A stretch of 64,000 nt of DNA. It comes from RPQJ01 sp046347155. GTDB taxonomy: Bacteria > Pseudomonadota > Gammaproteobacteria > Steroidobacterales > Steroidobacteraceae. The stretch lies in contig JAXMGT010000001.1 of assembly GCA_046347155.1 (NCBI GenBank), positions 248,001 to 312,000 of the forward strand, given 5' to 3'. A program made the translations under genes and the position numbers. Every line of letters begins with the position of its first letter. Position 1 is the first letter of the stretch. Below, in pieces: positions 50,186 to 60,242 of the stretch. The notes beneath the pieces were generated by a model. That model did not search any database and was not told where the DNA came from. It saw nothing but the letters and a program-made list of their open reading frames with translations.

Positions 50186-50382
50186 GGCGCCTGGTTGGTC
50201 TCGACCTCACCGCACTTCATGGTGACGCCGACCTGCACGCAGTCCTCGCGGACCAGCACGTCCGGTCGGGTCACGGCGAGGTAGTAGGTGATCCCGCCGC
50301 CGATCACGGAGCCGAGCGGCGGAATGATCAGCAGCCAGGGCCAGAGCTGGCGGTACCAGGGACGGTGGGACTCAGTGCTCAC
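50182..50382 (-). CDS. ccoH: CcoH/FixH-like short membrane protein
   Basis: 66 residues. The N-terminus PWYRQLWPWLLIIPPLGSVIGGGITYYLAV matches the start of FixH/CcoH proteins, with one membrane segment (about 14-37). FixH usually has a periplasmic beta-domain after it and totals roughly 150 residues. Here the protein stops about 30 residues past the membrane (REDCVQVGVTMKCGEVETNQ), ending with two Cys residues. The ATG of ccoI overlaps its stop, so this is not a frameshift artefact in the obvious sense. CcoH is a stable contact partner of the cbb3 oxidase during assembly. Confidence 0.7.
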   Translation of the reverse strand: MSTESHRPWYRQLWPWLLIIPPLGSVIGGGITYYLAVTRPDVLVREDCVQVGVTMKCGEVETNQAP

Positions 50383-50394
50383 GTGCCTAGCCTA

Positions 50395-51773
<1,379 letters not shown>

Positions 51774-51777
<4 letters not shown>

Positions 51778-52106
51778 TCGCTGCTCCGATCCCCGTCTTC
51801 GTCGCTCTGTGGCGGTTCAGCCGGCTCCGGGTGCGCAGTGCGGACGAGGTAGATCGTGATCAGGCTCGAAATCGACGCGACCAGCCAGAAGAAGAAGAAC
51901 CCGACCGCATAGCCGGTCATCCGGGTCGCGAACGCGGGCGGCGGGTCGTCGTCGGCGCCGATCAGCAGCGGGTCGATGAACGCGAAGCTGACCATGGTAG
52001 CGATGCTGGCGGCGATGAACGCGGGCCACAGCACGATGGCCACGTCCTGCCCGAGGCGTGGCCACCGCAGCTTGCCCGAGTACTCGCCCGCCGGCCGGCC
52101 GAACAA
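51774..52106 (-). CDS. Small two-helix membrane protein between ccoP and ccoG, unknown
   Basis: 110 residues. Two membrane helices are seen at about 22-45 (VAIVLWPAFIAASIATMVSFAF) and 64-88 (TGYAVGFFFFWLVASISSLITIYLV), with a charged tail rich in Glu, Asp and Pro. It starts 12 bases after the ccoP stop and its TGA overlaps the ccoG ATG, so it is a member of the oxidase transcript. I do not recognise a family name; the position is where a few gammaproteobacteria carry a short hypothetical gene. It may be an accessory subunit or assembly factor. Confidence 0.6.
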
Positions 52107-52118
52107 CGACGCAGCTCC

Positions 52119-53021
52119 TTACGAACCGCTGTCCGACAGGTGGATCGCGTAGGCCGCGAGCAGTCGCACACGCTCGGCGCCGAGGCGATCGCCGAACGCA
52201 GGCATCTGGCCGTTGCGTCCGCCGGTGAGCGTCTGCGTGAGCGTGGCCTGGTCGCCACCGTACAGCCAGACGTCGTCGGTCAGGTTCGGCGCCCCGACGA
52301 GCGGGTTGCCCTTGCCGTCGATGCCGTGGCAGGCGGCGCAGTTCGTCTCGAACACCGTCTTGCCGGCGGCCGCGAGCGACGCGTCGTGCGGCTGGCCGGA
52401 GATCTGCTCGACGTACGCAACCGCCTGGTCGACGCCCTGGGCGCCCAGCACCGGGCCCCAGGCCGGCATCGCTGCCATGCGGCCCGCGGTGATCGTCTGC
52501 ACGACGGTGTCCGGGTCGCCGCCCCACTGCCAGTTCTTGTCGGTGAGGTTCGGGAAGCCCTTCGCGCCGCCGCCGTCCGAGCCGTGGCACGGCGCGCAGT
52601 TCACCTGGAACAGGTTGCGCGCGGTCGTCATCGCCTTCGGGTCGGTGGCGAGCTGCGGCACCGTCATCGAGGCGAACTGCGCGAGGTAGGCGTTCGCCTT
52701 CGACTCGGCGGCCGCCTTCTCCTCGTCGTACTGCCCCGCGGAGGTCCAGCCCTTCGCGCCCTTGAACGAGCCGAGGCCCGGGTAGAGCGCCAGGTAGACG
52801 AGCGCGAACGCGACCGTGAGGTAGAACAGCGTGAGCCACCAGCGCGGCAGCGGGTTGTTGTACTCGCGCAGGTCCTTGTCCCACACGTGCCCGGTGTCGG
52901 CGCCGCCGCCGATCTTCTCGCCGGCGGCCTTCGGCTTCGAGGTCCACCGGAGCAGCCAGACGCAGCCCAGGATGTAGATGAGCGTCACGAGGACGACGAA
53001 CAGGCTCCAACCGCTAGTCAT
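52119..53021 (-). CDS. ccoP: Cytochrome c oxidase cbb3, subunit III (dihaem CcoP)
   Basis: 300 residues. Two N-terminal membrane segments (about 6-25, and 62-82, RWWLTLFYLTVAFALVYLAL) flank the conserved EYNNPLPRWW. Two class I cytochrome c domains have CAPCH (about 141-145) and CAACH (about 229-233), with axial Met in MAAMPAW and QMPAFGD. It passes electrons from the soluble carrier to CcoO and CcoN. The ATG overlaps the ccoQ stop (ATGA). Confidence 0.95.
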   Translation of the reverse strand: MTSGWSLFVVLVTLIYILGCVWLLRWTSKPKAAGEKIGGGADTGHVWDKDLREYNNPLPRWWLTLFYLTVAFALVYLALYPGLGSFKGAKGWTSAGQYDEEKAAAESKANAYLAQFASMTVPQLATDPKAMTTARNLFQVNCAPCHGSDGGGAKGFPNLTDKNWQWGGDPDTVVQTITAGRMAAMPAWGPVLGAQGVDQAVAYVEQISGQPHDASLAAAGKTVFETNCAACHGIDGKGNPLVGAPNLTDDVWLYGGDQATLTQTLTGGRNGQMPAFGDRLGAERVRLLAAYAIHLSDSGS

Positions 53022-53188
53022 GGGGTCTTGCTCCCTTGTTCCTTTCCGGGCGGGTATTCGTGGAACGGCAGCTCGGCCATTTCGTCGAATTCCGCCTTGC
53101 GGCGCTTGCTCCAGGCCCAGTAGACGATGGCGAGGAACGCCACCAGCATGGCGAGGGTCATCAGGCCGTTGATCGTGCCGGAGGACAT
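53018..53188 (-). CDS. ccoQ: CcoQ: small cbb3 oxidase subunit
   Basis: 56 residues, short enough to be missed by length-cut ORF callers. MSSGTINGLMTLAMLVAFLA starts one membrane helix (about 7-25), followed by the family motif YWAWSKRRKAEFDEMAELPF. Four bases separate it from the ccoO stop, and its TGA overlaps the ccoP ATG. CcoQ protects or stabilises the assembled oxidase, and is not catalytic. Confidence 0.88.
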   Translation of the reverse strand: MSSGTINGLMTLAMLVAFLAIVYWAWSKRRKAEFDEMAELPFHEYPPGKEQGSKTP

Positions 53189-53192
53189 GTCG

Positions 53193-53801
53193 TCAACCGC
53201 CCGGCTTCACGTCGATCCCGAGGCCCTGCAGGTAGGCCACCAGCGCGTCGAGTTCGGTCTTGCCGTCCACGGCGGCCGCCGCTCCGGCGATGTCGGCGTC
53301 GCTGTAGGGCACGCCGATCGCGCGCAGCGCCTTCATCTTCTTCGCGACGAGGTCGCCGTCGACCTTCGCGTCGGCGAGCCACGGGAACCGCGGCATGTTC
53401 GACTCGGGCACGACGTCCCGCGGGTTCATCAGGTGCACGCGGTGCCAGTCGTCCGAGTAGCGGCCGCCGACGCGCGCGAGGTCGGGCCCCGTGCGCTTCG
53501 AGCCGAACTGGAACGGGTGGTCGTACACAGACTCGCCCGGGAGCGAGTAGGGCCCGTAGCGCTCCGTCTCCGAGCGGAACGGCCGGATCATCTGCGAGTG
53601 GCAGACGTAGCAGCCTTCCCGGATGTAGACGTCGCGTCCGGCCAGCCGCAGCGGCTCGTAGGGCTTGATGCCCGGCGCCGGCTCGGTGACCGAGCTCTGG
53701 AAGTACAGCGGCACGATCTCGACGAGACCGCCGGTGCTGATCGCGATCGCGATCAGCACGCCGAGGAGGCCGACTTTCTTTTCGATTGCTTCGTGATTCA
53801 T
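53193..53801 (-). CDS. ccoO: Cytochrome c oxidase cbb3, subunit II (monohaem CcoO)
   Basis: 202 residues. N-terminal anchor (MNHEAIEKKVGLLGVLIAIAIS, helix about 11-33), then a single cytochrome c domain with REGCYVCHSQMIRPFRSETERYG, the CcoO signature, and the axial Met in SNMPRFPWL. It links CcoP to the catalytic subunit. It is 9 bases downstream of ccoN and four bases upstream of ccoQ. Confidence 0.96.
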   Translation of the reverse strand: MNHEAIEKKVGLLGVLIAIAISTGGLVEIVPLYFQSSVTEPAPGIKPYEPLRLAGRDVYIREGCYVCHSQMIRPFRSETERYGPYSLPGESVYDHPFQFGSKRTGPDLARVGGRYSDDWHRVHLMNPRDVVPESNMPRFPWLADAKVDGDLVAKKMKALRAIGVPYSDADIAGAAAAVDGKTELDALVAYLQGLGIDVKPGG

Positions 53802-53810
53802 GCGTGCTCC

Positions 53811-55229
53811 TCAGGCCGGCTGCACGACCGGCGCGTCCGCGGTGCTGGTGCGCGCGGCGGCCGTCTTCCAGACGTTCCAGGCCATGATCAGCATGCCCGC
53901 CAGCACCAGCGTGCCGCCGAGCAGGCGGACCGCGTAGTACGGGTAGGTGGACTTGATCGACTCGATGAAGGCGTAGGTGAGCGTGCCGTCAGCGTTGGTG
54001 GCGCGCCACATCAGGCCCTGCATGACGCCGGCGATCCACATCGAGGTGATGTAGAGCACGACGCCGATCGTCGTGATCCAGAAGTGCACGTCGATCGCCT
54101 TCACGCTGTACATCTGCTCGCGGCCGAACAGCTTCGGGATCAGCGCGTACATCGTGCCGATCGACACCATCGCCACCCAGCCGAGCGCGCCCGAGTGCAC
54201 GTGGCCGATCGTCCAGTCGGTGTAGTGCGACAGCGCGTTCACCGTCTTGATCGACATCATCGGGCCTTCGAACGTCGACATGCCGTAGAACGACAGCGAC
54301 ACGATCATGAACTTCAGGATCGGGTCGGTGCGCAGTTTGTGCCACGCGCCCGAGAGGGTCATGATGCCGTTGATCATGCCGCCCCACGACGGGGCGAGCA
54401 GCACCAGCGAGAACACCATGCCGAGCGACTGCGCCCAGTCGGGCAGCGTCGTGTAGTGCAGGTGGTGCGGGCCGGCCCACATGTAGATGGCGATCAGCGC
54501 CCAGAAGTGCACCACCGAAAGCCGGTACGAGTACACCGGCCGCCCGGCCTGCTTCGGCACGAAGTAGTACATCATGCCGAGGAAGGCGGCGGTCAGGAAG
54601 AAACCCACCGCGTTGTGGCCGTACCACCACTGCACCATCGCGTCCACGACGCCCGGGTAGATGCTGTACGACTTCGTCAGCGTGACCGGGATCTCGAGGC
54701 TGTTCGTGATGTGCAGCACCGCGATCGTGATGATGTACGCGGCGAAGAACCAGTTCGCCACGTAGATGTGCTTCACCTTGCGCAGCGCCACCGTGCCGAA
54801 GAACACGATCGCGTAGGCCACCCACACGACTGCGATCAGGATGTCGATCGGCCACTCGAGCTCGGCGTACTCCTTGCCGGAGGTCATGCCGAGCGGCAGC
54901 GTCACGGCCGCCAGCAGGATGATGAGCTGCCAGCCCCAGAACGTGAACGCGGCCAGCTTGTCCGCGAAGAGCCGGACGTGGCAGGTGCGCTGGACGATGT
55001 AGTAGGACGTCGCGAACAGGGCGCTGCCGCCGAACGCGAAGATCACCGCGTTCGTGTGCAGCGGCCTCAGCCGGCCGTAGGAGAGGAACGGCAGCGGGGG
55101 CAGCAGGTCGGGCCAGAGCAGTTGCGCCGCGATCAGGACGCCGACCAGCATGCCGACGATTCCCCAGACCACGGTCATGATCGCGAACTGCCGGACCACC
55201 TTGTCGTTGTAGTAGGAGCCGGTGTTCAT
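53811..55229 (-). CDS. ccoN: Cytochrome c oxidase cbb3, catalytic subunit I
   Basis: 472 residues from ATG 55229 (MNTGSYYNDKVVRQFAIMT); an in-frame ATG 45 bases upstream is less likely. Twelve membrane helices. Low- and high-spin haem and CuB ligands are visible in PLHTNAVIFAFGGSALF, VQWWYGHNAVGFFLTAAFLG, AGPHHLHYTTLPDW and HYTDWTIGHVHSGALGW. The Tyr of the C-family cross-link is in the helix around YIVQRT or YGHNAV, not assignable by eye. It is a high-affinity terminal oxidase for microaerobic respiration and first gene of the cco operon. Confidence 0.97.
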   Translation of the reverse strand: MNTGSYYNDKVVRQFAIMTVVWGIVGMLVGVLIAAQLLWPDLLPPLPFLSYGRLRPLHTNAVIFAFGGSALFATSYYIVQRTCHVRLFADKLAAFTFWGWQLIILLAAVTLPLGMTSGKEYAELEWPIDILIAVVWVAYAIVFFGTVALRKVKHIYVANWFFAAYIITIAVLHITNSLEIPVTLTKSYSIYPGVVDAMVQWWYGHNAVGFFLTAAFLGMMYYFVPKQAGRPVYSYRLSVVHFWALIAIYMWAGPHHLHYTTLPDWAQSLGMVFSLVLLAPSWGGMINGIMTLSGAWHKLRTDPILKFMIVSLSFYGMSTFEGPMMSIKTVNALSHYTDWTIGHVHSGALGWVAMVSIGTMYALIPKLFGREQMYSVKAIDVHFWITTIGVVLYITSMWIAGVMQGLMWRATNADGTLTYAFIESIKSTYPYYAVRLLGGTLVLAGMLIMAWNVWKTAAARTSTADAPVVQPA

Positions 55230-55535
55230 GCGCGCCTCGATGGATGGTGTGCGAACCGCGTGCCGGACGGGCACGCGGGTGCGGACATGTTACGGAGGGG
55301 TTCCGGGCCCGCCAACCGGACGGAAACCCGATCGCCGTAGGTACTTGCCGCAGTGACAAGCCGGCCGCGCCGGGGGTCGGCCGGGTTCGCGGTGGCCGGT
55401 CCGCGCCGGCGGACGGCGCCCCGGCCGGCGCCCCGCTGGCGTGCCGGCGCTGTGACTCTCCTCACACGCGGCCGTGCCCGGACCGTTCAGGGCTCACACT
55501 TTTCGGGCCGCGCGGGCCCCTATACTCGGACCCTG
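55230..55535. other. Divergent intergenic region between ccoN and the GGDEF-EAL gene (306 bp)
   Basis: No gene is supported. It must carry the cco promoter. A 17-base dyad CTTGCCGCAGTGACAAG (55344-55360) is the only clear symmetric site, but its half-sites are 15 bases apart edge to edge, one more than an FNR/FixK box. TATACT at 55521-55526 is a good -10 match but lies only 10 bases before the ATG at 55536. Confidence 0.5.
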
Positions 55536-57620
55536 ATGCAATCGGCCACCGTACTGCTCCTGAGTTCCCGCCTCGAGGACCACGCGCTCTTCGCGGAGTC
55601 CCTTGCGGCGATCCGTGGGGCGCCGTTCAGGCTCGAGGTCGCCGACGGGCTGGCCGCCGGTCTCGCCCGGCTCAAGCAGGGCCGCGTCGACGCGCTGCTG
55701 CTCGACCTCGAACTCGCCGACAGCACGGGGCTCACGACGTTCCTGCGGGTGCAGCCGAAGGCACCGCACGTGCCGATCGTCGTGATCGTCGACACCGACG
55801 CCGAGGACCTCGGCCGCGAGTCGGTCGGCCGCGGGGCACTCGACTTCCTGATCCGCGACGAGGTCACGGCGCAGATCCTCGACAAGGTGCTGCGCTACGC
55901 GACCGAGCGGACCCACACGCTCAAGGCGCTCAAGGCGTCCGAGCAGCGCTACCGCGAACTCTTCCAGAACGTCACGGCGGGTGTGTTCCAGACGACGCCG
56001 GACGGCAAGTTCATGGCCGCGAACCCCGCGCTCGTCCGGATGCTCGGTTACGAATCCGAGGACGAGCTGCTCGCGGTGGACGTGGCGCTCGACATCTACA
56101 TGGACCCGGGCCAGCGCGAGGCCTGGGCCCGCGCGATGGCCGAGGAGGGCGAGGTCCGCAATGCGGAACTCGTGCTGAAGCGCCGCGACGGCACGAAGAT
56201 CGTGGTCCTCGAGAACTCCCGCGTCGTGCGCGACGCGGAAGGGCGCGCGCTCTTCTACGAGGGCACGCTCACCGACATCACGGCCGCGCACGAACTGTCG
56301 CAGCAGCTCTCCTGGGACGCGAGCCATGACCCGCTCACGGGCCTCGCCAACCGGCGCGAGTTCGAGCTGCGCCTGCAGCGCGCGATCGAGCTGTCTCAGG
56401 CGACCTCGGCGACGCACGCGGTCTGCTTCCTCGACCTCGACCGGTTCAAGGCGGTCAACGATTCCTGCGGCCACGTGGCCGGCGACGAACTGCTGCGCCA
56501 GCTCGGCCAGGTGCTCGAGCAGAAGGTGCGCTCGGCGGACGTGGTGGCCCGGCTCGGCGGCGACGAGTTCGCCGTGCTGCTGCACAACTGCAGCGAGAAC
56601 GACGCGATCACGGTCGCCGGCAACCTGCTCAAGGCGGTCGGCTCGTACCAGTTCGTGTGGGGTGCCAAGGCATTCACGCTCGGCGCGAGCGTGGGCGTCG
56701 TCGTGATCAACTCGCACTTCCGCCGCATCGCCCAGGTGATGAACGCCGCCGACGCGGCCTGCTACGCCGCGAAGGACGCGGGCCGCAACCGCGTGCAGGT
56801 CTACGAGGAGGATGCCTCGATGATCGCCCGCCGCGGCGGCGACATGGAGTGGGTCGTCCGGGCGAAGCGCGCGCTGGTGGACAACCGGCTGTTCCTCGAG
56901 GCGCAGCCGATCCTGCCGCTCGCCGACAGCCGGGAGATGCCGCACTACGAGCTGCTGGTCCGGATGCGGGACGAGAACGGGCGCGTCGTGCCCCCCGGTG
57001 CGTTCATGCCGTCCGTCGAGCGCTACAACCTCGCGGTGCGCTACGACCGCTGGGTGATCGCGGCCGCGCTCGACTGGATCCAGCGCAATCCGCAGGCCCT
57101 CTCGCAGGTGTCGCGCTTCTTCATCAACCTGTCGCGCGATTCGGTGGCCGACCCGGACACCGCGAACTTCATCCGGCAGTCGATGTCGGGTGCCTCGGTC
57201 GACCCGCGCCGGGTCGGCTTCGAGTTCACCGAAAGCGTCGCGATCAGCAACCTGACGCGCGCCAACCAGCTGATCGCGGACCTTCGCCGGCTCGGCTGCA
57301 TCACGAGCCTCGACGATTTCGGCAGCGGCGTGTCCTCGTTCGCCTACCTGAAGGCGCTCGGCGTCGAGTACATCAAGATCGACGGCATGTTCGTCGGCAG
57401 CATCTCGCAGGACAAGGTGGACTACGCAATGGTCCGGTCGATCAAGGACATCGGGCACGTGATGGGCAAGCGGATCGTGGCCGAGTCGGTCGAGACGGCC
57501 GCGGTGCTCGAGAAGCTGCGCGAGATCGGCGTCGACTACGCCCAGGGCTTCCAGGTCGGCGCGCCCCGTCCGCTCGAGGAGATCGCCTCGGTCGCCGTCT
57601 CGGACCTGCTCGCGGGCTGA
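55536..57620 (+). CDS. c-di-GMP turnover protein: receiver-PAS-GGDEF-EAL
   Basis: 694 residues. N-terminal receiver-like domain (1-125): the phospho-Asp position is kept (LLLDLELADSTGL), but the acidic pair is replaced by LLLSSRLEDHALF and the conserved Lys by Arg, so phosphorylation is doubtful. PAS/PAC at about 135-255, GGDEF at 265-425 with an intact RLGGDEFAVLL, EAL at 440-690. There the first motif is YELLVRM (E-L-L instead of E-A-L), while NLSRDSV, EFTES, LDDFGSGVSSFAYLK, YIKIDG, AESVET and QGFQVG are kept. Both activities are possible, with phosphodiesterase likely. It is divergent from ccoN and in the same window as a c-di-GMP riboswitch. Confidence 0.9.
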   Translation: MQSATVLLLSSRLEDHALFAESLAAIRGAPFRLEVADGLAAGLARLKQGRVDALLLDLELADSTGLTTFLRVQPKAPHVPIVVIVDTDAEDLGRESVGRGALDFLIRDEVTAQILDKVLRYATERTHTLKALKASEQRYRELFQNVTAGVFQTTPDGKFMAANPALVRMLGYESEDELLAVDVALDIYMDPGQREAWARAMAEEGEVRNAELVLKRRDGTKIVVLENSRVVRDAEGRALFYEGTLTDITAAHELSQQLSWDASHDPLTGLANRREFELRLQRAIELSQATSATHAVCFLDLDRFKAVNDSCGHVAGDELLRQLGQVLEQKVRSADVVARLGGDEFAVLLHNCSENDAITVAGNLLKAVGSYQFVWGAKAFTLGASVGVVVINSHFRRIAQVMNAADAACYAAKDAGRNRVQVYEEDASMIARRGGDMEWVVRAKRALVDNRLFLEAQPILPLADSREMPHYELLVRMRDENGRVVPPGAFMPSVERYNLAVRYDRWVIAAALDWIQRNPQALSQVSRFFINLSRDSVADPDTANFIRQSMSGASVDPRRVGFEFTESVAISNLTRANQLIADLRRLGCITSLDDFGSGVSSFAYLKALGVEYIKIDGMFVGSISQDKVDYAMVRSIKDIGHVMGKRIVAESVETAAVLEKLREIGVDYAQGFQVGAPRPLEEIASVAVSDLLAG

Positions 57621-57635
57621 GGCCGCTTGAATTAA

Positions 57636-57653
57636 TTAAACGTTCGATTAATA
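57636..57653 (+). promoter_or_regulatory. Probable operator of the TetR regulator
   Basis: ATTAAACGTTCGATTAAT is an 18-base imperfect dyad (ATTAA-N-CG-NN-CG-N-TTAAT) in an otherwise very GC-rich region, seven bases before the regulator's ATG. Its place and AT-rich symmetry are those of an autorepression site for CecR-like TetR proteins, which control HlyD/ABC genes like those that follow. Confidence 0.65.
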
Positions 57654-57660
57654 TGGCGTC

Positions 57661-58329
57661 ATGAGCGCCAGGCCCGTCCGTTCCCCCGGTCCTCGCAGGC
57701 CTGGCCGGCCCCGCGGCGGCGACGCGGCCGTCCGGGAGACCCTGCTCGAGACGGCGAGGCAGCTGTTCCTTGAGCGGGGCTACGACGGCGTCGGCATCCG
57801 GGAAATCGCCGCCGCCGCGCGCAGTTCGCCGGCCACGATCGCCTACCACTTCGGCGACAAGCTCGGGCTTTACCGGGCGATGCTCGAGTCCGCGATCGCG
57901 CCGGTGGCCGCGCACCTGCAGTCGCTCGGCGACGGGGCCGAGGCGGGCGCGCCGGAACTCGGGGCCCTGGCGGCCGCCTACGGCCGCGTGCTCGCGTCGA
58001 ACCCGTGGGTCCCCGCGCTGATCGTCCGAGAGGTGCTCACCGGCACCGGGCCCTTCCGCGAGGTGTTCATCGAGCAGTTCGCCGGTCGCCTGGCGCCGCT
58101 CCTCGTCTCGACGATCGCGCGCGGCCAGGCCGCCGGACGGCTGCGCGCCGACCTGGACCCCAGGCTCGTCGCGCTCTCGACGATCGGACTGATCGTGTTC
58201 CCGTACCTCGCGATGCCGGTCGCGAGCCGCGTGTTCGGGATCGGCGCGGAGGATCCGGGCGTCGAGCGGCTCGCGCGCCACACCACCACCGTCCTGCTCG
58301 AGGGCCTCTCGCCCCGCGGAGCGCACTGA
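57661..58329 (+). CDS. TetR-family regulator, CecR (YbiH)-like
   Basis: 222 residues. An Arg/Pro-rich start (MSARPVRSPGPRRPGRPRGG) leads to the TetR helix-turn-helix at about 24-70: RETLLETARQLFLERGYDGVGIREIAAAARSSPATIAYHFGDKLGLYRAML, with the YHFGDK recognition-helix end. The C-terminal domain with NPWVPALIVREVLTG and PFREVFIEQFAGRL matches the CecR/DUF1956-type ligand domain. It heads an operon of HlyD, ABC ATPase and permease, like ybiH-ybhGFSR in E. coli, which affects cefoperazone and chloramphenicol sensitivity. Its stop overlaps the next ATG. Confidence 0.85.
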   Translation: MSARPVRSPGPRRPGRPRGGDAAVRETLLETARQLFLERGYDGVGIREIAAAARSSPATIAYHFGDKLGLYRAMLESAIAPVAAHLQSLGDGAEAGAPELGALAAAYGRVLASNPWVPALIVREVLTGTGPFREVFIEQFAGRLAPLLVSTIARGQAAGRLRADLDPRLVALSTIGLIVFPYLAMPVASRVFGIGAEDPGVERLARHTTTVLLEGLSPRGAH

Positions 58330-59303
58330 TGCACCCGAGAACCCCGGCCATCGGCCTGGTCGCGCTGCTCGCGGCCGCCTGCGGCGACCGTCCACCTGCC
58401 GACGAAGTGCACGGTTCGCTCGAGCGCGATCGCGTCGAGCTGGTCGCCGAGTCGAACGAGACGATCGTCGAGATCCCGGTCCGCGAGGGCGACCGGGTCG
58501 CCGTCGGCGACGTGCTGGTGCGCCAGGAGGCCGGGACGATGCAGCCCCGCCTCGACCAGGCCCGCGCGACGCTCGTCGAGAGCGAGCGCCGCCTGTCCGA
58601 ACTCGAGCACGGTCCGCGCGCCCGGGAGATCGACGAGGCGCGCGCGGCGCTCGCGGGCGCCGAGAGCACGCTCGCCACCGAGACGCGCGAGTACGCGCGC
58701 GTGGCCTCGCTCGTCGAGCGCAGGCTGCTGGCCGAGTCGAACCTGGACCAGGCCCGGGCGCGCCGCGACCAGGCGCTCGCGGCGCGGGACCAGTCGCGCG
58801 CGCGGCTCCGCCTGCTCGAGGAAGGCACGCGCGTGGAGCAGGTCGGCCAGGCCCGCGCCGCGGTGGATCGCGCACGTGCCGCGCTCGCCGAACTCGAGAC
58901 CTCGGCGGCCCGCTACGTGGTCCGTGCGACCCGCGCCGGCGTCGTCGAGGCGCTGCCCTACGTCGTGGGCGAACGGCCCGCGCCCGGCGCGCCGGTCGCC
59001 GTCGTGCTGGCCGACGGGCGCGTGTACGCGCGCCTGTACGTGCCCGAGCCGCTGCGCGCCGCCTACGCGGCCGGTACGAAGGTGAGCCTGCGCGCCGACG
59101 GCGTCCCGGCGCCATTCGCGGGCACCGTCCGCTACGTCTCCGAGCAGGCGAGCTTCACGCCGTACTACTCGCTCACGCAGAAGGACCGGTCGCGACTCGC
59201 GTTCCTGGCGGAGATCACCGTCGACGATCCGAAGGCGGCCGTGCTGCCGTCCGGGCTGCCGGTCCAGGTCACGCTCGCCGCGGACGGCACGGCGGCGCGA
59301 TGA
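58329..59303 (+). CDS. HlyD/YbhG-like periplasmic adaptor lipoprotein
   Basis: 324 residues. Signal with a lipobox-like end (LVALLAAACGDRPP), so lipid anchoring is likely. A lipoyl half (VELVAESNETIVEIPVREGDRVAVGDVLVRQE), a coiled-coil hairpin of about 130 residues rich in Ala, Arg and Glu, the returning lipoyl half (YVVRATRAGVVEALPYVVGERP) and a beta-barrel end the protein. It is the adaptor for the ABC exporter encoded next. The ATG overlaps the regulator's TGA, and the ATPase start overlaps its own stop. Confidence 0.85.
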   Translation: MHPRTPAIGLVALLAAACGDRPPADEVHGSLERDRVELVAESNETIVEIPVREGDRVAVGDVLVRQEAGTMQPRLDQARATLVESERRLSELEHGPRAREIDEARAALAGAESTLATETREYARVASLVERRLLAESNLDQARARRDQALAARDQSRARLRLLEEGTRVEQVGQARAAVDRARAALAELETSAARYVVRATRAGVVEALPYVVGERPAPGAPVAVVLADGRVYARLYVPEPLRAAYAAGTKVSLRADGVPAPFAGTVRYVSEQASFTPYYSLTQKDRSRLAFLAEITVDDPKAAVLPSGLPVQVTLAADGTAAR

Positions 59304-60241
59304 CGCCCGACGCCGCCATCGTCGCGCGCGGCCTGACGCGCCGATTCGGGCGGCAGGTCGCCGTCGACGGGATCGACCTGACGATCCCGCGCGCGCGCAT
59401 CTTCGGGTTCCTCGGGCCCAACGGTTCCGGCAAGTCGACGACGATCCGGATGCTGTGCGGCCTGCTGCGACCGAGCGGCGGCAGCGTGGACGTGCTCGGC
59501 TGCAGCATGCCCCGGGACGCGGAACTGCTGCGCGCGAAGCTCGGCTACATGACGCAGCGCTTTTCGCTCTGGGACGACCTCACCGTCTACGAGAACCTCG
59601 AGTTCGTCGCGCAGGCCTACGGACTCGCCGGCGCGACCCGCCGCAGGGCGATCGAGGCCCGGGCCGACGAGTACTGGCTCGGCCCGCTGCTCGGCCAGCG
59701 CGCCGGCACGATGAGCGGCGGGCAGCGCCAGCGCCTCGCGCTCGCGGCGGCCACGCTGCACGACCCGGAGCTGCTGCTGCTCGACGAACCGACCAGCGCC
59801 GTCGACCCGCAGAGCCGGCGCGACTTCTGGGAGAGCCTCTTTGCGCTCGTGAACCGCGGCATCACGATCCTGGTCTCGACCCACTACATGGACGAGGCCG
59901 AGCGCTGCCACGGGCTCGCGATCCTGGCCGAGGGCCGCGTCGTGGCCGAGGGCGTCCCGCAGGACCTGATGCGCGACATCCCGGCGTCGGTGGTCGAGAT
60001 CGAGGCGCGGGACACGGTGGCGGCTCGGGGCGCGCTCGCCGGCGACCCGGCGCTCAGGAGCGTCGCGCAGCTCGGCGTGCGCCTGCACGCGCTGATCGAC
60101 CCGGCGGTCGAGTCGCCCGACGAGCGCGTGCGCGCGCTGCTGCGCACGGCGGGCGTCGAGGCGGAGGTCGAGCGGGTCGGCGCGAGCCTCGAGGACGTGT
60201 TCGTCGCGGCCACCGGGTTCCGCAACGGGCCGGGGCACTGA
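59300..60241 (+). CDS. ABC-2 exporter ATP-binding subunit (YbhF-like, single nucleotide-binding domain)
   Basis: 313 residues. Walker A LGPNGSGKSTT (about 39-48), Q-loop YMTQRFSLWDDLTVYENL, signature TMSGGQRQRLALAAATLHDP, Walker B LLLLDEPTSAVDPQSRRDFW and switch His in STHYMDEAERC. A C-terminal extension (about 235-313) ends VERVGASLEDVFVAATG, as in ABC-2 drug exporters. E. coli YbhF has two such domains in one chain; this protein has only one, so a homodimer is expected. Confidence 0.88.
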   Translation: MTPDAAIVARGLTRRFGRQVAVDGIDLTIPRARIFGFLGPNGSGKSTTIRMLCGLLRPSGGSVDVLGCSMPRDAELLRAKLGYMTQRFSLWDDLTVYENLEFVAQAYGLAGATRRRAIEARADEYWLGPLLGQRAGTMSGGQRQRLALAAATLHDPELLLLDEPTSAVDPQSRRDFWESLFALVNRGITILVSTHYMDEAERCHGLAILAEGRVVAEGVPQDLMRDIPASVVEIEARDTVAARGALAGDPALRSVAQLGVRLHALIDPAVESPDERVRALLRTAGVEAEVERVGASLEDVFVAATGFRNGPGH

Positions 60242-60242
60242 C

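Noticed and set aside
55344..55360. FNR/FixK-like box (CTTGCCGCAGTGACAAG) upstream of ccoN
   Set aside because: The half-sites are spaced one base too far and lack the central TTGAT-N4-ATCAA bases; kept only as an unassigned dyad.
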